64,000 nt of DNA from Pseudonocardia autotrophica (GCF_003945385.1 NZ_AP018920.1:434001-498000), one strand, 5' to 3'. Shown: positions 36,068 through 45,150, numbered from the stretch's first letter. Notes: generated by a model not told the origin, from the letters alone. Numbers and translations: made by a program.

Positions 36068-36667
36068 TCAGGCGGCCGGTCGACCATGGTGCCTCGGCCA
36101 CTCGGACGCACCCAGAACATTCGGCGCCGGACCCACCAGTTCGACCAGCCGGGCCATCCGGCGGGCTCCGTGCAGCCGTAACGCCGGGCCGGGCGCCCCG
36201 TGTTCCCCGGCAGCCAGCCGGGCCGGTGGCAGCCCGGCACGGGTGGCGGCGGCGATCAGCGGGCCGTGCGTCCACGGTGCGTGCGGGTCGAGCAGCAGCA
36301 GGTGGCCGCCGCGCAGGTCGGCGGTGCCGGCGGCGAGCACCCAGAGCCGCAGGGTGGCGCCGTCGAGCTGGAAATCGGCCGGGATCTGTTTGCGCCCGTC
36401 CGCGGCGCACCAGTGGCGCGCCAGCGGGACCAGGTCCCGGCGGAACGCGCTGCGCAGTCCGGACGCGCCGGGTGCGAGCGTGACCCCCCGGGCCGCGCTC
36501 AGCGCGCCCAGTGCGCGCTCCCGGCCGTCGAACGGCAGCGGCACGTCGAACCGGGCCGTGTCTCCGGCGCCGAACCGCTCGATCCGGCCCGGCCCGCAGA
36601 GCAGCCCGGCCAGGTCGGCCAGCCCGGCCGGCCGGGCCTCCGCGGAGAACAGCGACAACTGCGGCAC
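36068..36667 (-). CDS. Rv3647c-like conserved protein, unknown function
   Basis: 199 residues. It begins VPQLSLFSAEARPAGLADLA and contains RRDLVPLARHWCAADGRKQI with no known catalytic signature. It matches the place and size of Rv3647c upstream of topA in mycobacteria; function there is also unknown. GTG 36667 is chosen because TATGCT ends exactly 6 nt before it, a leaderless arrangement. An upstream in-frame ATG would lie inside the promoter. Confidence 0.8.
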   Translation of the reverse strand: MPQLSLFSAEARPAGLADLAGLLCGPGRIERFGAGDTARFDVPLPFDGRERALGALSAARGVTLAPGASGLRSAFRRDLVPLARHWCAADGRKQIPADFQLDGATLRLWVLAAGTADLRGGHLLLLDPHAPWTHGPLIAAATRAGLPPARLAAGEHGAPGPALRLHGARRMARLVELVGPAPNVLGASEWPRHHGRPAA

Positions 36668-36673
36668 CCGGGC

Positions 36674-36703
36674 AGCATAGAACGCATGTTCGAGACGCCC
36701 CAA
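36674..36703 (-). promoter_or_regulatory. Promoter for a leaderless transcript
   Basis: TTGGGG (36698-36703) and TATGCT (36674-36679) are spaced 18 nt apart on the minus strand. The -10 lies 6 nt before the GTG at 36667, which therefore should be the first codon of the mRNA. Confidence 0.6.
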
Positions 36704-36722
36704 GTGCGGCGCGCCGAACGGC

Positions 36723-37325
36723 TCAGCTCGGCGCGGTCAGCGTGTCCAGCTCGGCGCACTTCGGGGCCTCGGCGATCGCCTTGTCCAGCCGCGGTGTGGC
36801 ACCCAGCTGGTCGAGGCCCTCGGCCGCGCCGATCGTGCGCAGCTTCTCCTCGGCCGACTGCAGCCGCTCCTGGAAACCGGGCACGTCGTTCGGATCGGCC
36901 TGGTCGACCTCGGCCCGGGCCTCGTCGATCGTCGTGCCGGTCCGGTTCAGCAGGTCGTCGATGGAGGTGCGGAACTGGTCGCCGCCGCTGACCGGGGAGG
37001 CGCCGGCGCCGGCCAGCTGCTGCTTGCCGGTGTCGATGCCGGTCCGGACGTTGCCCAGGTACTCCGACAGCCTGGTCTTGATGCCGGGCAGGTCGGCGCC
37101 CGCGTAGTCGGGACGCGCGCTGAGCGGCTGGTAGTAGGACAGCAACGCCCCGCACACCTGGTCGCCCCAGGCGGTGGGATCGGCACCCACACCCTCGGTG
37201 GGGCGTGGCGCGGGGTCCGGCGCGGCAGTGCCGGCGACGGTGGTGCTGCATCCGCCGAGCAGGGCGGCGGCGACCAGGGCGGGGAGCAGGACCCGGGCGG
37301 CTCGTGCCGGGCGGGGGGTGGCCAT
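36723..37325 (-). CDS. Secreted lipoprotein, unknown function
   Basis: 200 residues. The signal peptide VLLPALVAAALLGGC gives a lipobox with Cys26. The mature protein is helical and acidic, with a second pair of Cys (DQVCGALL near the start and PKCAELD near the end) that may form a disulfide. It resembles the neighbouring lipoprotein (same architecture, about 195 residues, both Cys positions), so the pair probably arose by duplication. The start is ATG 37325. No function is known. Confidence 0.82.
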   Translation of the reverse strand: MATPRPARAARVLLPALVAAALLGGCSTTVAGTAAPDPAPRPTEGVGADPTAWGDQVCGALLSYYQPLSARPDYAGADLPGIKTRLSEYLGNVRTGIDTGKQQLAGAGASPVSGGDQFRTSIDDLLNRTGTTIDEARAEVDQADPNDVPGFQERLQSAEEKLRTIGAAEGLDQLGATPRLDKAIAEAPKCAELDTLTAPS

Positions 37326-37405
37326 CGTCGGGCTCCAGGGTCGAGGGCCGCGCGAACGGGCCCGGAGATAACGGTCGGGTGACGACGGTAGGGCGCCGGA
37401 GCGGA

Positions 37406-37993
37406 TCAGCCGCCGCCGCCCTCCTCGCTTGACCCGTTCGGGTCAATGACGGCTGGGCCGTCCGGCGCAGCGGTGCGGGCGGCCTCCGACAACCGGGTGA
37501 GCTCACCGCAGGCCGCGGAGGCACGGAACGTCACCGCGATCTCCGGGTTGCCGGTCACCTGGTCCAGGGGGCCCGCGGTGCTGCCCAGCTGGGCCAGCGG
37601 CTCCAGCGCGCCGGGCAGGTCCCGTTCGACGGCGGCCGGATCGGCCGGGTCGAGGGCGTCCACCCGGGCCTTCGCGCCGGAGAACGCCGAGCGCATCTCG
37701 CCGAGCCCGCCCTGCAGGTTCGCGGCGAGCGCATCGCCGCCGTCGACCGGGGCGGGGCCGAGCCGGTCCAGATCACCCAGGGTGCGGTCGAGCGCCTCGG
37801 TGGTCCGGCCGAGGTAGTCGCCGACGGCCTGCTGCGGGTCCCCGGCAGCCGGCCCCTCGACGGCGGTCTGCATGAACGGCAGCACGGCCGAGCACATCCG
37901 GTCCGTCCACTCCTGGGGGCCGGGCCCGGCTGCACCGCATCCGGCGAGCAGGGCGACGGCCAGCACGGCACCCGGGACCGCACCTGCACGCAT
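37406..37993 (-). CDS. Secreted lipoprotein, paralogue of the adjacent gene
   Basis: 195 residues. The lipobox ALLAGC (Cys19) ends the signal peptide. The mature part is helical (DRMCSAVLPFMQTAVEGP, then VGDYLGRTTEALDRTLGDLD) with a C-terminal ACGELTRL Cys matching the partner's. ATG 37993 follows GGAGGAACC. It is tandem with the similar lipoprotein 80 nt downstream. Surface or cell-envelope role, otherwise unknown. Confidence 0.82.
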   Translation of the reverse strand: MRAGAVPGAVLAVALLAGCGAAGPGPQEWTDRMCSAVLPFMQTAVEGPAAGDPQQAVGDYLGRTTEALDRTLGDLDRLGPAPVDGGDALAANLQGGLGEMRSAFSGAKARVDALDPADPAAVERDLPGALEPLAQLGSTAGPLDQVTGNPEIAVTFRASAACGELTRLSEAARTAAPDGPAVIDPNGSSEEGGGG

Positions 37994-38060
37994 GGTTCCT
38001 CCACCCCGGACCGTCCGGATCCGGCGAGCGAAGACTAGCTGCGTACGGCGACGACGAACG

Positions 38061-38096
38061 ACGGCCGCCCGCCCCGATGGGACGAGCGGCCGCCGT
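38061..38096 (-). terminator. Hairpin terminator after hppA
   Basis: On the minus strand ACGGCGGCCGCTCGTCCC pairs, with small bulges, with GGGGCGGGCGGCCGT (arms spanning 38061-38096). It lies 20 nt beyond the hppA stop. Confidence 0.6.
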
Positions 38097-38116
38097 GGAC
38101 CTACGGGAGGCTGTCG

Positions 38117-40417
38117 CTATCCGACCGAGCTCTCGGCCGGGGTGTCGGTGATCGCCGACGAGCGGCGCTTGGACACCACGATCGCTCCCGCGATGATCGC
38201 CACCGCGCCCAGCGCGATGAGGATCCGGAACACCGGGTTGGCGTCCGGCGTCGACAGCACGACCACCGCCGGGGCGATCAGCACCGCGACCAGGTTCATC
38301 ACCTTGATCAGCGGGTTGATGGCCGGGCCGGCGGTGTCCTTGAACGGGTCGCCGACCGTGTCGCCGATGACCGTGGCCTCGTGCGCCGGGGAGCCCTTGC
38401 CGCCGTGGTTGCCGTCCTCGACCAGCTTCTTGGCGTTGTCCCAGGCGCCGCCCGAGTTCGCCAGGAAGATCGCCATCAGCACGCCGCAGGCGATCGCACC
38501 GGCCAGGTAGCCGGCCAGCGGGCCGACGCCGAGGCCGAAGCCGACCGCGATCGGCGCAAGGATGGCCAGCAGACCGGGGGTGGCCAGCTCGCGCAGCGAG
38601 TCCCGGGTGCAGATGTCCACCACGCGGCCGTACTCGGGCCGCTCGGTGCCGTCCATGATCCCGGGCCTGGTGCGGAACTGGCGGCGCACCTCGTACACCA
38701 CGGCGCCCGCGGCGCGGGTCACGGCGTTGACCGCGAGGCCGGAGAACATGAACACGACTGCCGCACCGATCATGACGCCGACCAGCGTGTTCGGGCTGAA
38801 CACCTCGTAGGCGAACGCGGTACCGGCGTCCTCCAGGGCGATGCCGGCCTGTGCGAGCGCCTGGTTGATCGCATCTCGGTAGGAGCCGAAAAGCGCTGTC
38901 GCGGCGAGCACCGCCGTGGCGATCGCGATGCCCTTGGTGATCGCCTTGGTGGTGTTGCCGACCGCGTCGAGCTCGGTGAGGATCTCGACACCCTCGCCCT
39001 CGACGTCGCCGGACATCTCGGCGATGCCCTGGGCGTTGTCCGAGACCGGGCCGAAGGTGTCCATCGCGACGATCACGCCGACCGTGGTCAGCAGGCCGGT
39101 GCCGGCCAGCGCGACCGCGAACAGTGAGACGACGATCGAGCCGGAGAGCAGGAACGCGCCGTAGACCGCGGCACCGATGACGAGCGCGGTGTAGACGGCG
39201 GACTCGAATCCGATCGAGATCCCGGAAAGGATCACCGTCGCCGCACCGGTGAGCGAGGACTCGCCCACGTCCTTGACCGGACGGTCCTCGGTGCCGGTGT
39301 AGTAGCCGGTCAGCTTGAGGATCACCGCGGCCAGCACGATGCCGATCAGCACCGCGGCCGAGGCGATCAGACGCGGGTCACCGGCCAGCCCTGCGACGGC
39401 GCTGTCGGTCGGGTTGGTGAGCTCGTCGAAGGTCGAGGGCAGGTAGACGTACGCCGCGATGACCGACAGCACGCCCGCGAACACGGCCGAGAGGTAGAAG
39501 GCGCGGTTGATCGCGCGCAGCGTGTTCTCGCCCTGGCGGGCCTTGGTCAGGTAGACGCCCAGGATCGCGGTGATGACACCGATGGCCGGGACGATCAGCG
39601 GGAACAGCAGCCCCTGCAGGCCGAACGCGGCGGTGCCCAGGATCAGGGCGGCGACCAGCGTCACGGCGTAGGACTCGAACAGGTCGGCCGCCATGCCTGC
39701 GCAGTCGCCGACGTTGTCACCGACGTTGTCGGCGATCGTCGCGGCGTTGCGCGGGTCGTCCTCCGGGATGCCCTGCTCCACCTTGCCGACGAGGTCGGCA
39801 CCGACGTCGGCGGCCTTGGTGAAGATGCCACCACCGACACGCATGAACATCGCCAGCAACGCGGCGCCGAAGCCGAAGCCCTCCAGCACCCGAGGTGCCT
39901 GGCCCGCGTAGACCATCACCACGATCGCGGCACCGAACAGGCCGAGGCCGACCGTGAACATGCCGACGACGCCGCCGGTCCGGAACGCGATGCGGGTCGC
40001 CTTCTCGCGGCCGTTCTCCTCGCGTGCCGCGGCCGCGACGCGCATGTTCGCGCGGGTGGACAGCCACATGCCCAGATAGCCGATGATCGCGGAGAAGACC
40101 GCGCCGACCACGAAGAAGATCGATCGGCCGATGCGTTCACCGAGGTCCTCGGCGGGGAGCGCGAAGAGCAGCACGAACACGATGGCGGCGAACACCGCAA
40201 GGGTGCGGAACTGGCGGTTGAGGTACGCCGTGGCGCCTTCCTGGACCGCTCGGCCGATCTCCTGCATCTTCGGGGTGCCCTCGCCGTTGGCGAGTACCTC
40301 CTTGAGCAGCAGACCGCCGACGGCCAGGGCGACGAGGGCGACCACCGCGACCACACCGACGACGGTGAGGTCTCCCGCACCGAGCTCGAGGCCCTGGGCG
40401 AGGGTGGACTCGGACAT
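38117..40417 (-). CDS. hppA: Membrane-bound proton-pumping pyrophosphatase, K+-independent type
   Basis: Hydrolyses pyrophosphate and pumps protons across the membrane, saving energy from biosynthetic PPi. 766 residues with about 16 helices. It has the substrate loops DVGADLVGKVEQGIPEDDPR, DNVGDNVGDCAGMAADLFE and GSPAHEATVIGDTVGDPFKD. The segment GNTTKAITKG carries Lys where K+-dependent enzymes have Ala, marking the K+-independent class. The start is ATG 40417, preceded by a clean GGAGGA. A TACACT box about 143 nt upstream is a candidate -10. Mycobacterium lacks this gene at the syntenic place. Confidence 0.97.
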   Translation of the reverse strand: MSESTLAQGLELGAGDLTVVGVVAVVALVALAVGGLLLKEVLANGEGTPKMQEIGRAVQEGATAYLNRQFRTLAVFAAIVFVLLFALPAEDLGERIGRSIFFVVGAVFSAIIGYLGMWLSTRANMRVAAAAREENGREKATRIAFRTGGVVGMFTVGLGLFGAAIVVMVYAGQAPRVLEGFGFGAALLAMFMRVGGGIFTKAADVGADLVGKVEQGIPEDDPRNAATIADNVGDNVGDCAGMAADLFESYAVTLVAALILGTAAFGLQGLLFPLIVPAIGVITAILGVYLTKARQGENTLRAINRAFYLSAVFAGVLSVIAAYVYLPSTFDELTNPTDSAVAGLAGDPRLIASAAVLIGIVLAAVILKLTGYYTGTEDRPVKDVGESSLTGAATVILSGISIGFESAVYTALVIGAAVYGAFLLSGSIVVSLFAVALAGTGLLTTVGVIVAMDTFGPVSDNAQGIAEMSGDVEGEGVEILTELDAVGNTTKAITKGIAIATAVLAATALFGSYRDAINQALAQAGIALEDAGTAFAYEVFSPNTLVGVMIGAAVVFMFSGLAVNAVTRAAGAVVYEVRRQFRTRPGIMDGTERPEYGRVVDICTRDSLRELATPGLLAILAPIAVGFGLGVGPLAGYLAGAIACGVLMAIFLANSGGAWDNAKKLVEDGNHGGKGSPAHEATVIGDTVGDPFKDTAGPAINPLIKVMNLVAVLIAPAVVVLSTPDANPVFRILIALGAVAIIAGAIVVSKRRSSAITDTPAESSVG

Positions 40418-40559
40418 CCGTCCTCCTGGTTCAGCAAGATCCGACCAGGTCGACCGTGACGACGGTCCCGCGCGCTGGTGGCCGCGACGGTCCCGTCGAC
40501 GACGGCGTCACTGGCGTCGACTGGGCCCGGGCGGCGTCCGCCGCAGACCGGGCTGGTGC

Positions 40560-40565
40560 AGTGTA
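40560..40565 (-). promoter_or_regulatory. Candidate -10 box of hppA
   Basis: TACACT on the minus strand, 143 nt before the ATG, would give a long 5' leader. It lies beside the imperfect inverted repeat at 40587-40636. Confidence 0.3.
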
Positions 40566-40586
40566 GAAGTGTGTCCGATCGCTCAG

Positions 40587-40636
40587 TGGGATAGGGATCA
40601 CAACGAATAACGATCCGCCCCGAGTGATCAATCCCA
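40587..40636. promoter_or_regulatory. Imperfect inverted repeat in the hppA/helicase divergent region
   Basis: TGGGAT-AGG-GATCAC (40587-40601) is mirrored by GTGATC-A-ATCCCA (40624-40636) around an AT-rich centre (AACGAATAACGATCC). A dimeric regulator could bind here. Otherwise the 347-nt gap 40418-40764 holds no gene I can support. Confidence 0.5.
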
Positions 40637-40764
40637 CACGAGTCGCCGTGCAATCCGGGAACCTGCTGATCACAAGCAGCGCAACGAGATCCAGACAAGC
40701 GACCGGGTGTCGCCCGGGGCTTCGGGCGGGTCGGGGGTGCCGACCCGCCGTCGTTCGAACGGAT

Positions 40765-43245
40765 GTGCCAACCTGGCCGGTGGTGGAGGCGACCGGGAAA
40801 CGTGCGGACGGGTCCCGGCGCGGGGTGGAGCTGCTGCGCCGGGTGCTCACGGGCTCCGGGGTGGATCCGGGGCGAGCCGAGCCGGTGGATCCCGGGCGGG
40901 AGCTGCCTCCCGGCCCGGGCGAGACCGACCACGACGACCCGCTGCGGCACGTGGTGCGGATGCCGGCCCGGCCGGGCAGCACCGCGGACTGGCCGGACTG
41001 GACCCCGCCGGGCCTGCGCCGGGCCTGGGCCGGGCGCGGTGTGGACCGGCCGTGGACGCACCAGGCCGCCGGCGCGGAGCTGGTGCGGGCGGGGACCGAC
41101 GTCGTCGTCGCGACCGGGACCGCGTCGGGCAAGTCGCTGCTCTATCAGCTGCCGGTACTGGCCGGGCTCGCCGAGGACCCGCGGGCGACCGCGCTGTACC
41201 TGGCGCCGACGAAGGCGCTGGCGGCCGACCAGCTGCGGTCGCTCGACGGCCTCGCCCCGGACGACGTGCGGCCCGCGTCGTTCGACGGCGACACCCCGAT
41301 GGAGGAGCGGGACTGGGTCCGGCGGCACTGCCGCTGGATGTTCTCGAACCCGGACATGCTGCATCGCTCACTGCTGCCCCGGCACGGCCGCTGGTCGAAC
41401 TTCCTCCGCCGGCTGCGTTTCGTGGTGGTCGACGAGTGCCACACCTACCGGGGCGTGTTCGGCTCACACGTGGCGCTGCTGCTGCGGAGGCTGCTGCGGC
41501 TCGCCGCCCGCTACGGAGCCCGGCCCACGATCGTGCTGGCCTCGGCGACCGTGGCCGGCCCCGCCGAATTCGGCTCCCGGCTGACCGGCCGCGAGGTCGT
41601 CGCCGTCACCGAGGACGGCTCCCCGCACGCCGGCCGGACCGTCGCGTTCTGGGAGCCGCCGCTGCTCGACGAGATCACCGGCGACAACGGGGCACCGGTC
41701 CGTCGCTCGGCCGGTGCCGAGGCCGCCCGGATGCTCGGCGATCTGGTCCTGGAGGAGGCGCGGACGCTGGCGTTCGTACGGTCCCGCCGGTCGGCCGAGC
41801 TGACCGCGCTGGGGGCCCGGCGCCAGGTCGGCGAGGTCGCCCCGGAGCTGGTCGAACGGATCGCCGCCTACCGGGGCGGATACCTGCCCGAGGAGCGGCG
41901 GGCGCTGGAGGTGGCGCTGATGGCCGGTGAGCTGCTCGGCGTGGCCACCACCAACGCCCTCGAGCTCGGCGTCGACATCTCCGGGCTGGATGCGGTGGTG
42001 CTCGCCGGTTTCCCGGGGACGCGCGCGTCGTTCTGGCAGCAGGCCGGGCGGGCGGGCCGGGCCGCCGACGAGGCGCTGGTCGTGCTGGTCGCCCGCGACG
42101 ACCCGCTGGACACCTACCTGGTGCACCATCCGCAGACGCTCCTCGGTGCGCCGGTGGAGGGGTGTGTGCTCAATCCGGTGAACCCCTACGTGCTGGCCCC
42201 GCAGCTGGCGTGCGCCGCCGCCGAGATGCCGCTGACGACCGCCGACGTCGACGAGATCTTCGGCGGCGCGCCCGCGGCCGAAGTGCTGGACGCCCTGGTG
42301 GAGGAGGGCGTGCTGCGCCGCCGGCCGCACGGATGGTTCTGGCCCGATACCGGTGCGGCGCCGTCCGCCCAGGTCGACATCCGCGGATCCGGGCTCGGCC
42401 AGGTCGCGGTGGTCGAGGCGGCGACCGGACGGATGCTCGGCACGGTGGATGGCAGCTCCGCGCCCGCCACCGTGTACCCGGGCGCGGTGTACCTGCACCG
42501 CGGCGACAGCTTCGTCGTCGACGAGCTGGATCTCGACGGTGGTGTCGCGCTCGTGCACCCGGAGGATCCGGACTGGCGGACCGAGCCGCAGTCGGTCTCG
42601 GACGTGACGGTGCTGGCGACGCACTCGACCCGCCGGTCCGGGCCGGTCCAGGTCTGCTTCGGCGAGACGACGGTGACCAGTCAGGTGGTGGCCTACCGGC
42701 GGCGCACCGCGGACGGCACGGTCCTCGACCAGACCCCGCTCGACCTGCCGCCGCAGAGCCTGGACACGCGGTCGGTCTGGTACACCGTCGATCCGGACGC
42801 GCTGCTGGCGGCCGGGATCGACGACGGCCGGCTGCCGGGCGCACTGCACGCCGCCGAGCACGCCGCGATCGGGATGCTGCCGCTGTTCGCGATCTGCGAC
42901 CGCTGGGACATCGGGGGGCTCTCCACCGCCCTGCACCCGGACACCGGGCTGCCCACGGTGTTCGTGCACGACGGACACCCGGGCGGTGCCGGGCTGGCCG
43001 AGCGCGGGCACGAAGTGCTGGACCACTGGCTGGCTGCGACCCGTTCGGCGGTGGCCGACTGCGAGTGCCGCACCGGATGTCCCTCCTGCGTCCAGTCGCC
43101 GAAGTGCGGCAACGGCAACAACCCGCTCGACAAGGCCGGTGCGGTGCAGGTCCTGGACCTGGTGCTCGCGGCGCTGGCCGGGAACGGCCGGGGTGCTGTG
43201 GACGGCGGCGGTGCTGTCGACGGTGCGGCGCCCGGCCCGCGCTGA
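40765..43245 (+). CDS. DEAD/DEAH-box helicase with DUF1998 (Hrq1/MrfA/Rv3649-like)
   Basis: 826 residues. Helicase core: ATGTASGKSLLYQ (Walker A), FVVVDECHTYRG (DECH box), LASAT, LELGVDISGLDAV and QQAGRAGRA. A C-terminal DUF1998 domain follows, with a four-Cys cluster CECRTGCPSCVQSPKCGNGN near the end (zinc or mitomycin-type repair factor MrfA). It is likely a 3'-5' helicase in DNA repair. The start is uncertain: GTG 40765 or GTG 40783 both fit, while the ATG-initiated 47-residue upstream extension looks non-coding. It is Rv3649-like and is divergent from hppA. Confidence 0.9.
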   Translation: MPTWPVVEATGKRADGSRRGVELLRRVLTGSGVDPGRAEPVDPGRELPPGPGETDHDDPLRHVVRMPARPGSTADWPDWTPPGLRRAWAGRGVDRPWTHQAAGAELVRAGTDVVVATGTASGKSLLYQLPVLAGLAEDPRATALYLAPTKALAADQLRSLDGLAPDDVRPASFDGDTPMEERDWVRRHCRWMFSNPDMLHRSLLPRHGRWSNFLRRLRFVVVDECHTYRGVFGSHVALLLRRLLRLAARYGARPTIVLASATVAGPAEFGSRLTGREVVAVTEDGSPHAGRTVAFWEPPLLDEITGDNGAPVRRSAGAEAARMLGDLVLEEARTLAFVRSRRSAELTALGARRQVGEVAPELVERIAAYRGGYLPEERRALEVALMAGELLGVATTNALELGVDISGLDAVVLAGFPGTRASFWQQAGRAGRAADEALVVLVARDDPLDTYLVHHPQTLLGAPVEGCVLNPVNPYVLAPQLACAAAEMPLTTADVDEIFGGAPAAEVLDALVEEGVLRRRPHGWFWPDTGAAPSAQVDIRGSGLGQVAVVEAATGRMLGTVDGSSAPATVYPGAVYLHRGDSFVVDELDLDGGVALVHPEDPDWRTEPQSVSDVTVLATHSTRRSGPVQVCFGETTVTSQVVAYRRRTADGTVLDQTPLDLPPQSLDTRSVWYTVDPDALLAAGIDDGRLPGALHAAEHAAIGMLPLFAICDRWDIGGLSTALHPDTGLPTVFVHDGHPGGAGLAERGHEVLDHWLAATRSAVADCECRTGCPSCVQSPKCGNGNNPLDKAGAVQVLDLVLAALAGNGRGAVDGGGAVDGAAPGPR

Positions 43246-43251
43246 GCGGGG

Positions 43252-43294
43252 CGCCACCGGCCCGCCCGTCGGGGGCGTGAGCGGGCCGGTGGCG
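43252..43294. terminator. 14-bp perfect hairpin terminator
   Basis: CGCCACCGGCCCGC (43252-43265) pairs with GCGGGCCGGTGGCG (43281-43294). It ends helicase transcription. Confidence 0.8.
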
Positions 43295-43481
43295 ACCACC
43301 AGCGACGGTGTCGGACGGGGGCGCATGGTGCGCTCCGACTCCGTCGCGGTCTGGGGAGCGAGGCCGCTGTGCCGGGGGCGGACCGGACCCTGCCCGGCCC
43401 CGCGACAACTCCCAGTAGGCCGGAGTGCGGGATCCGTGACCAGTCCTGGGCCCCGCGACGTCGGTGATCGGTCAGAGGGCC

Positions 43482-43516
43482 ACGACGAAACGACCGCGCA
43501 GTCGCGCGTTCGTCGT
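43482..43516 (-). terminator. Second hairpin downstream of the Tad cluster
   Basis: ACGACGAA (43482-43489) pairs with TTCGTCGT (43509-43516), with extra pairing inside (GCGC/GCGC). It lies about 100 nt beyond the stop of the last minus-strand Tad gene. The rest of 43295-43612 shows no supportable gene. Confidence 0.5.
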
Positions 43517-43612
43517 AACCGGGCGTGATGGTGCCGTGCTCGGTTGTTGTCCGTCCGTTCATCCGGAGCCGCGTACCGTTCACCGAAGCTGTGGTCGCCC
43601 GTGCCTGGGTCG

Positions 43613-44188
43613 TCATGGTGTCGCTCCGGTCTCCGGGGCGTCGTCGAACGGTGCCGGTCCTGCCCTGGCTCGGGCGGTGGCCGGGCCCCGGGTGGGTAGC
43701 AGGCCGGTCCACCCCACCTGGGTCTCGACCAGGGCGTCCCAGCCTTCGAGGCGGCAGGTGGTGAGCTCCGCGCCGTTACGGACGGCGAGATCCGCGGCCG
43801 CTCGGCAGGCACCCTCCGCGCCGTGGACGGAAAGGCCGGCGGCGGCCAGCGCCGACAGGTCCGCTGCGGTCGTCGCCATCTGGCGTGCCCGGATCGCAGC
43901 GCCGACGTCGACGCACACCGTCGCGGTCAGCAGCAGCGCCGCGGCGGCCGTCGCCGCCCAGACGGAGGCGACACCGCGGTCGTCGCGTCGTAGCCGCCGA
44001 AGCCGTGCGGGCACGGTGCGCCGGAGCCGCCCGAGCCGCCCCGGTTGCCCGAGCCGCGGGCCCACGGCGTGCCGGAGCCAGCGGAGCCGCCTGGCAACGG
44101 CCGCTGCCGAGCCGGGACGGCGGGGCTCCGGTACCCCGGCCCGGTCCGAGGTCCCGGCTCGAACGGGCGCCCCGGCACGGCCCGTCAC
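43613..44188 (-). CDS. TadE/TadG-like secretion protein (Rv3654c-type)
   Basis: 191 residues. A basic, Arg/Pro-rich N-terminal 75 residues precede the diagnostic segment DDRGVASVWAATAAAALLLT. This transmembrane helix is followed by ARQMATTAADLSALAAAGL as in Rv3654c-like TadE proteins. Cys pairs in GACRAAAD and LTTCRLEG may form a disulfide outside the membrane. GTG 44188 overlaps the upstream stop (GTGA), which supports it; a later GTG (VPARLRR) could also start a shorter form. Confidence 0.82.
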   Translation of the reverse strand: MTGRAGAPVRAGTSDRAGVPEPRRPGSAAAVARRLRWLRHAVGPRLGQPGRLGRLRRTVPARLRRLRRDDRGVASVWAATAAAALLLTATVCVDVGAAIRARQMATTAADLSALAAAGLSVHGAEGACRAAADLAVRNGAELTTCRLEGWDALVETQVGWTGLLPTRGPATARARAGPAPFDDAPETGATP

Positions 44189-44922
44189 CGCGGCTGCTCC
44201 GGCTCGGCAAACCGGGCGCCGGACGGACCTGCCGCATCGAGCGGCCCGCCCCCGGTGGGGGCTGCCACGTCGGGCGGCCCGCCACCGGTCGTGCCGGGCG
44301 CGTCGCTGCCCCCGCCGCCGATGCCACCGGCAGCCCGGCCGAGGTCACCGCCACCGAGGTCACCGCCACCGATGTCGCCGGAACCGATGTCGCCGGAACC
44401 GATGTCGCCGGAACCGAGCCCGAGTTCGGGCCCGGGGCCGGCCGGACCGGGTGGCTCGGAGGCACCAGGGGCGCCGACCCCGGTCGGATCGAGTGGGTCG
44501 TCACCGATGGCCGCGCGAGCACCCGGATCGGGCGTGGCGGCATCGACCGGAGCGGGGGAGCGGTGTGCCCCCGCACCCGGTTCCAGTACCGCGGTCGCGG
44601 ACGCGCCGACGGTGACCGGCAGCAGCGGCACCGGGCGGGCCCGCACGCTCGCGAGCACGGTGTCACCGTCGATCCGGAGCTCGGCTTCCGCCCCGGACGG
44701 CGCGAGAGCAGCGACGGCGGCCCGGCCCCGCTCGGCATCGCCCCGCGCGGCCTGGCGCACGAACTCCCGGGCAGCGTCCGCGCAGCGGACACCCGCCCCG
44801 ACGGCCGCCACCGCGGCGACGGCAGCAGCCGTCACCAGCAGCAGCGTCCCGAGCGCCAGTGCCGCCTCCACAGTGACCGCGCCGGCATCGCCGTGCGGGT
44901 CAGAATGTCGTCGACAGCGCAC
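44185..44922 (-). CDS. TadE-family minor pilin with Gly/Asp repeat tail (Rv3655c-type)
   Basis: 245 residues. The N-terminal AGAVTVEAALALGTLLLVTA is a TadE pilin-like helix with the conserved Glu, followed by ADAAREFVRQAARGDAERGR. The second half is unlike other members: (GSGDI)3 and (GGGDL)2 units, then Gly/Pro-rich sequence. The start is GTG 44922, overlapping the pilin gene's end by 23 nt, and the stop overlaps the next gene by 4 nt. It is likely exposed on the cell surface as part of the Tad/Flp pilus. Confidence 0.82.
   Translation of the reverse strand: MRCRRHSDPHGDAGAVTVEAALALGTLLLVTAAAVAAVAAVGAGVRCADAAREFVRQAARGDAERGRAAVAALAPSGAEAELRIDGDTVLASVRARPVPLLPVTVGASATAVLEPGAGAHRSPAPVDAATPDPGARAAIGDDPLDPTGVGAPGASEPPGPAGPGPELGLGSGDIGSGDIGSGDIGGGDLGGGDLGRAAGGIGGGGSDAPGTTGGGPPDVAAPTGGGPLDAAGPSGARFAEPEQPR
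44338..44416. repeat. 15-bp tandem repeats in the TadE-like gene
   Basis: On the plus strand ACCGATGTCGCCGGA recurs three times after ACCGAGGTCACCGCC twice. They are in frame and give Gly-Ser-Gly-Asp-Ile and Gly-Gly-Gly-Asp-Leu units. The array is likely to vary in copy number between strains. Confidence 0.85.
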
Positions 44923-45094
44923 GTTGCACGATCCCGGTCAGTGCGGTCACGACGTCGCCGCCGCTGACGACGGTGTAGAGCAGCGCGGCGAACGCGGCCG
45001 CCGCGACGGTGCCGATCGCGTACTCGACGGTGCTCATGCCGTCGTCGTCGTGGGCCAGCGCGGTCAGCCGATCGCGCAGTTCGGAACGGGTCAT
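44900..45094 (-). CDS. Flp-type pilin (DUF4244, Rv3656c-type)
   Basis: 64 residues. A polar leader MTRSELRDRLTALAHDDDG ends at a prepilin peptidase site: G followed by MSTVEYAIGTVAAAAFAALL, with the Glu5 needed for pilin assembly. The hydrophobic helix and short tail fit a Flp pilin subunit. ATG 45094 follows GGGAGAG. No prepilin peptidase (TadV) gene is in the window. It is followed by the TadE-like genes in an overlapping operon. Confidence 0.9.
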   Translation of the reverse strand: MTRSELRDRLTALAHDDDGMSTVEYAIGTVAAAAFAALLYTVVSGGDVVTALTGIVQRALSTTF

Positions 45095-45150
45095 CGGTCT
45101 CTCCCTCGTCGGGGACCCGCGACGTGCGGGCCCGGTCGCCGCCCGGTGGG

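Noticed and set aside
43525..43764. Plus-strand ORF in the gap after the helicase gene
   Set aside because: No SD, low-complexity Arg/Pro sequence, and it runs into the TadG-like gene on the opposite strand.
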